Positions 6,750-8,901 of a stretch of 8,901 nucleotides of DNA are shown one piece after another. Position 1 is the first letter of the stretch. The number at the start of each line of letters is the position of its first letter. The stretch is from an uncultured Parabacteroides sp. (GTDB taxonomy: Bacteria; Bacteroidota; Bacteroidia; Bacteroidales; Tannerellaceae). Location: positions 1 through 8,901 of the forward strand of contig USAD01000102.1 in assembly GCA_900552415.1 (NCBI GenBank). Reading direction: 5' to 3'. The notes under the pieces were generated by a model. The model was not told where the DNA came from and searched no databases. It saw only the letters and a list, made by a program, of their open reading frames with translations. The translations under genes and the position numbers were made by a program.

Positions 6750-6790
6750 AACCAGCTTTTGATCTTGACGAAAAGGTCGGTATTTGCCAT
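6750..6790 (-). repeat. Detached copy of the 3' end of the phosphatase gene (direct repeat, distal copy)
   Basis: These 41 bases match 7793-7833 at 38 positions, including a 29-base exact block (6756-6784 versus 7799-7827). On the minus strand they encode NTDLFVKIKSWL, the C-terminus of the phosphatase at 7786-8874, but no phosphatase precedes them; instead they begin 15 bases after the last cassette gene. In this copy the frame runs on past SWL as MDTGSKE to a stop. The similarity ends abruptly on both sides. Confidence 0.9.
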
Positions 6791-6805
6791 ATCGCTTTCA
6801 ACAAG

Positions 6806-7024
6806 CTATGCCATCTTACCGGTAGCCAGCTCGTTTTCAAGATATTCATATACATAAGCCGTACTTTGGGCATACAAACCCGTTTTCAAATCAATAAGAC
6901 GGGAATAGGTGTCAGACGTATACAACACACGGAACGCCTCACGCATATCCATATCATGTTCTCGCATAAGCAATAACACAATATCTTTTGATATTTCCTC
7001 AATCATAAATGTTTCCTTAGTCAT
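6806..7024 (-). CDS. Small conserved-looking partner protein of the DUF3990 cassette
   Basis: This 72-residue acidic protein is the third gene of the cassette. Its ATG overlaps the end of the DUF3990 gene by eight bases, implying translational coupling. It appears all-helical: EISKDIVLLLMREHDMDMREAFRVLYTS (residues 10-37), then a short turn and TGLYAQSTAYVYEYLENELATGK (48-70). Proteins of this general pattern occur beside DUF3990 genes in Bacteroidales and Clostridia as far as I recall, and it may be a divergent relative of DUF3791, but I cannot name the family with certainty. By context it could be an antitoxin or immunity partner. ATG at residue 7 is an alternative start. No signal peptide or membrane segment is seen, so it is probably cytoplasmic. 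Confidence 0.75.
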   Translation of the reverse strand: MTKETFMIEEISKDIVLLLMREHDMDMREAFRVLYTSDTYSRLIDLKTGLYAQSTAYVYEYLENELATGKMA

Positions 7025-7508
7025 ATTGATCCACTTTTTTCAAATATTGAAGGGCTTTCTCCGTTCCAAAAAAGTATTGCATTGTTATACCCTTCATATA
7101 TTTTAATTCCTCAAGAAACTTATCCATGTCTATTAATCCAGAAGTGAAACGCCGTATCTGATACCCAACCGCATCATTGGCTATTGGACCTACAACAATA
7201 TCATAATCATGAGCAGGAAAACGTGTCCGGTTACGTCGATTCATCAGCACAAACTCCGCCCACTCTTTACTATATTCCCGAAAACAAAGGACGTTCAAAT
7301 CAACAGCTCGCAAATATGTCTCGTCAAATTCATATACATTCAACTTAGGAATACCTTCACCCAATTGTTCCGTTTTACGTTCAGCCAATTCAAGAGCCTG
7401 CTCTTTGTCTGCCGAAAGATAAAAACCACATCCAAAATCCTTACCTACTTTTGATTTTGATAAGTCAATTTTCACGATATCCATATTTGAACCATGATAG
7501 AGAATCAT
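7017..7508 (-). CDS. DUF3990 protein, ADP-ribosyltransferase-like
   Basis: This 163-residue protein is a good match in pattern to DUF3990 (PF13151). Motifs in order: MILYHGSN (1-8), DLSKSKVGKDFGCGFYLSADKEQALELAERK (15-45), VYEFDE (58-63), WAEFVLMNRRNR (83-94), DYDIVVGPIANDAVG (101-115) and ITMQYFFGTEKALQYL (141-156). The LYHGS opening, GFYLS with a following QA helix, and a late Gln-containing strand resemble the H-Y-(E/Q) arrangement of ADP-ribosyltransferases (His5, Tyr30, and possibly Gln144). NAD-dependent activity is therefore inferred, not shown. I chose the ATG at 7508 because it overlaps the stop of the upstream DUF3791 gene as ATGA and starts directly at the LYHGS motif; an in-frame start at 7535 adds nine unrelated residues. 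It is flanked by two small genes in an AT-rich cassette, an arrangement typical of toxin-antitoxin modules. No secretion signal is seen. Confidence 0.85.
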   Translation of the reverse strand: MILYHGSNMDIVKIDLSKSKVGKDFGCGFYLSADKEQALELAERKTEQLGEGIPKLNVYEFDETYLRAVDLNVLCFREYSKEWAEFVLMNRRNRTRFPAHDYDIVVGPIANDAVGYQIRRFTSGLIDMDKFLEELKYMKGITMQYFFGTEKALQYLKKVDQYD

Positions 7509-7729
7509 ACCAAAGCTCCTCCTTTCCGATGGCAATAGGCCGTAAGATCATCCACTACATCCTCAAAAGAGAACGTATGTTCCACATCGTAAAACCGATT
7601 TACAAAATCAAGTCCCTTAAATCTCTCCAAATAACGGTATGCCTGTGGCGTAGTAAGCGTATGTTTTGCGGCAAACTCACTTATTACAGCGATCAAATAA
7701 GCTACCTTGTCTTCAATTCCTGGCTCCAT
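7505..7729 (-). CDS. DUF3791 small protein, first gene of the cassette
   Basis: This 74-residue protein fits DUF3791 (PF12668): KVAYLIAVISEFAAKH (8-23), a central segment LTTPQAYRYLERFKG (25-39), then LDFVNRFYDVEHTFS (40-54) and FEDVVDDLTAYCHRKGG (55-71). It is small, helical and has no membrane segment or signal peptide. DUF3791 proteins are commonly found directly before DUF3990 genes, so the pair is a conserved module. The function is unknown; an antitoxin or regulatory partner of the ADP-ribosyltransferase-like protein is the natural hypothesis. The stop overlaps the next ATG as ATGA. A promoter lies immediately upstream, inside the gap to the phosphatase stop. Confidence 0.85.
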   Translation of the reverse strand: MEPGIEDKVAYLIAVISEFAAKHTLTTPQAYRYLERFKGLDFVNRFYDVEHTFSFEDVVDDLTAYCHRKGGALV

Positions 7730-7757
7730 ACGTATTACTCTTAAAATTACTTATTGA

Positions 7758-7790
7758 CAAAGATACGTTTTTCTCTGAAAGATTCTCAAT
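7758..7790 (-). promoter_or_regulatory. Promoter of the DUF3791-DUF3990 cassette
   Basis: On the minus strand ATTG (7787-7790), a 21-base spacer and TATCTTTG (7758-7765) fit the Bacteroides promoter form, with one mismatch in the -33 box. The -33 box overlaps the phosphatase TGA stop (7786-7788), so the cassette's promoter begins just at the gene junction and next to the repeat. The DUF3791 ATG follows 28 bases after the -7 box. Confidence 0.55.
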
Positions 7791-8874
7791 ATAACCAACT
7801 TTTGATCTTGACGAAAAGGTCGGTATTCTCCATGAATCCCTGGAAGGCGTCGGATCCGGCACCATAGGCGAAGAGCGGGATCATCGTGCCCGTGTGGATC
7901 ATGCCCGGCATTGTCCACTTGGCCTCCACACGGCCTGCCGAAAGGTCGCCACCAACCAAGGTCATGCCCGAGGCTTCCGGCCCACCGACCACGACAACCA
8001 GCGTATTGCCATCCTTCTCCGCAAAATCGAGGGCCTCGCCGATCGCCTTGTCCAGGTCGATTACCTCCTGCCCGACCAATTCCACATCCCCGGCATGCGA
8101 GGCACGATCGACAAACATATCGCCTACCACCAGAAGAAAACCTTCCGGATCCTTACCCAAACGTTCCAAGGCGACTCGCACTGACGCCGGGAACTGATCG
8201 CCCCGCCCTGAACGGATATCGGCGACTTTCCCGTCGGTCGTGAAACCGGCCAGCTTGCCCTCTCCCGCTTGACGGATCGCCTCCATCGAAAGAGCGACCT
8301 GATAACCCGCCTTTCGCAGATCCTCCAGCAGATCCGGATTCACCTCATTGTCCTTGAACGACCCATAGCCCGCGCCAATAAAGAGGTCGACTCCCTGTTC
8401 CAAATAGGCAGCCGATATGGAATCCACCCGCATCCGGCTTCCGACATGCGCCACAAAAGGCGACAAACTGCCCTCTTGCAACGTATTGGCCGAAACGATT
8501 CCCGTAGCCATTCCCTGTTCCGAAGCATAAGCGAGGATTGATTTGGCGGGTTTTCCTGTCGCGTCAATCCCCACGGCCCCCTTGCGACTTTTCACACCAC
8601 ACGCGATGGCCGTCCCATGCGACGGGCCGTCGCCATTGAAATCGGTCAGCGAATAGGTCTGGACAATCCCGACCCGATCCATCCGGTTGACATTCAGCGG
8701 CGCCTTATTCATCACCATACCGGTTTGCCAATGGGCAAGGCTTATGCCATCGCCAATAAACAAAATTACTTTCCGGGGCCTTTCCTGGCCTTCCGCCGAC
8801 GCGGTCGCTCTTCCAACCGAAAGAAGACATGTCGCGACACATAACAAAATCGTGAAAATCCGTCTCATAACCAT
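7786..8874 (-). CDS. Alkaline-phosphatase-superfamily protein with degenerate active site (probable pseudoenzyme)
   Basis: This 362-residue protein has an N-terminal Sec signal (residues 4-27, hydrophobic core ILLCVATCLLSV, likely cut after ATASA), so it is exported, probably to the periplasm. The fold is that of PhoA-type phosphatases (PF00245): VILFIGDGIS (36-45) with Asp42, GDGPSHGTAIACGVK (81-95), GATGIVSA-like segment (121-129), VDRASHAGD (255-263), and HTGTMIPLFAYG (327-338). Compared with E. coli PhoA, Asp51, Asp327, His331 and His412 are kept (Asp42, Asp256, His260, His327). The nucleophile Ser102 aligns with Gly83 (a Ser is at 85), Thr155 with Ala129, Glu322 with Gly251, and the Asp369-His370 pair of the TADHETGG motif with Gly298-Pro299 in VGGPEASG. 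Zinc-2 and Mg sites thus look lost, so classical phosphatase activity is doubtful. The reading frame is intact and GC-rich, which suggests a retained non-catalytic or altered function. ATG at 8868 is an alternative start. Confidence 0.85.
   Translation of the reverse strand: MVMRRIFTILLCVATCLLSVGRATASAEGQERPRKVILFIGDGISLAHWQTGMVMNKAPLNVNRMDRVGIVQTYSLTDFNGDGPSHGTAIACGVKSRKGAVGIDATGKPAKSILAYASEQGMATGIVSANTLQEGSLSPFVAHVGSRMRVDSISAAYLEQGVDLFIGAGYGSFKDNEVNPDLLEDLRKAGYQVALSMEAIRQAGEGKLAGFTTDGKVADIRSGRGDQFPASVRVALERLGKDPEGFLLVVGDMFVDRASHAGDVELVGQEVIDLDKAIGEALDFAEKDGNTLVVVVGGPEASGMTLVGGDLSAGRVEAKWTMPGMIHTGTMIPLFAYGAGSDAFQGFMENTDLFVKIKSWLY
7793..7833 (-). repeat. Direct repeat, proximal copy within the phosphatase 3' end
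   Basis: This is the partner of 6750-6790, in the same orientation, 1043 bases away. It encodes the last residues of the intact phosphatase (MENTDLFVKIKSWL). Mismatches to the distal copy are one base near the 3' end of the gene and two near the 5' edge. The two copies exactly bracket the AT-rich three-gene cassette. Confidence 0.9.
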
Positions 8875-8901
8875 TATATTATTAATTGATAACCTTCCGC
8901 G

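Noticed and set aside
6528..6857. 109-codon frame on the plus strand across the acyltransferase end
   Set aside because: It is out of frame with the acyltransferase and reads through the repeat copy and cassette end on the opposite strand; its content is a shadow.
1..8901. tRNA, rRNA, CRISPR array or transposase genes
   Set aside because: No cloverleaf, rRNA-like sequence, regularly spaced repeats or DDE/HUH/serine/tyrosine recombinase motifs were seen on either strand.

Overview
The window looks like a Bacteroidota (Bacteroidales) chromosome segment. The evidence is an outer-membrane beta-barrel protein of the Bacteroidetes type, weak or absent Shine-Dalgarno sequences, several promoters of the Bacteroides form (TTTG, about 19-21 bases, TAnnTTTG), and DUF3791/DUF3990 genes. 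A Parabacteroides/Tannerella-like host is plausible, but the genus cannot be fixed from this sequence alone.

Layout. Positions 2-1120 hold the C-terminal part of an outer-membrane beta-barrel protein that runs in from the left. It converges, with overlapping stop codons, on metF (1117-2067, minus). A short divergent promoter region (about 2087-2128) separates metF from a plus-strand block of three genes: a maltose/galactoside-type O-acetyltransferase (2171-2740), a PnuC-family transporter (2769-3353) and thiamine pyrophosphokinase (3350-3988). The last two overlap by four bases, which suggests that the transporter imports thiamine (PnuT) for immediate pyrophosphorylation.

Positions 3989-4596 are an AT-rich, gene-poor stretch with several hairpins. 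It ends in a promoter dense with palindromes in front of a 266-residue protein of unknown function with a winged-helix-like N-terminus (4597-5397), which is followed by a strong hairpin. An acyltransferase-3 membrane protein with a near-perfect promoter follows (5564-6717). It is broken by a one-base frameshift and an in-frame TGA, so it is a recent-looking pseudogene.

The most interesting part is 6750-8874. An alkaline-phosphatase-superfamily protein on the minus strand (7786-8874) has lost several catalytic residues at the aligned positions (nucleophile Ser, the Asp-His pair, the Mg-binding Glu) while keeping others, so it looks like a pseudoenzyme. Directly downstream of its stop codon lies a compact AT-rich three-gene cassette (DUF3791 - DUF3990 - small partner) whose genes overlap and which has its own promoter. 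The far side of the cassette carries a second copy of the last ~41 bases of the phosphatase gene. The cassette is therefore bracketed by direct repeats derived from the 3' end of a gene, as if it had been inserted there. The DUF3990 protein has ADP-ribosyltransferase-like motifs, so a toxin/antitoxin or defence role is a reasonable hypothesis, not a demonstrated one.
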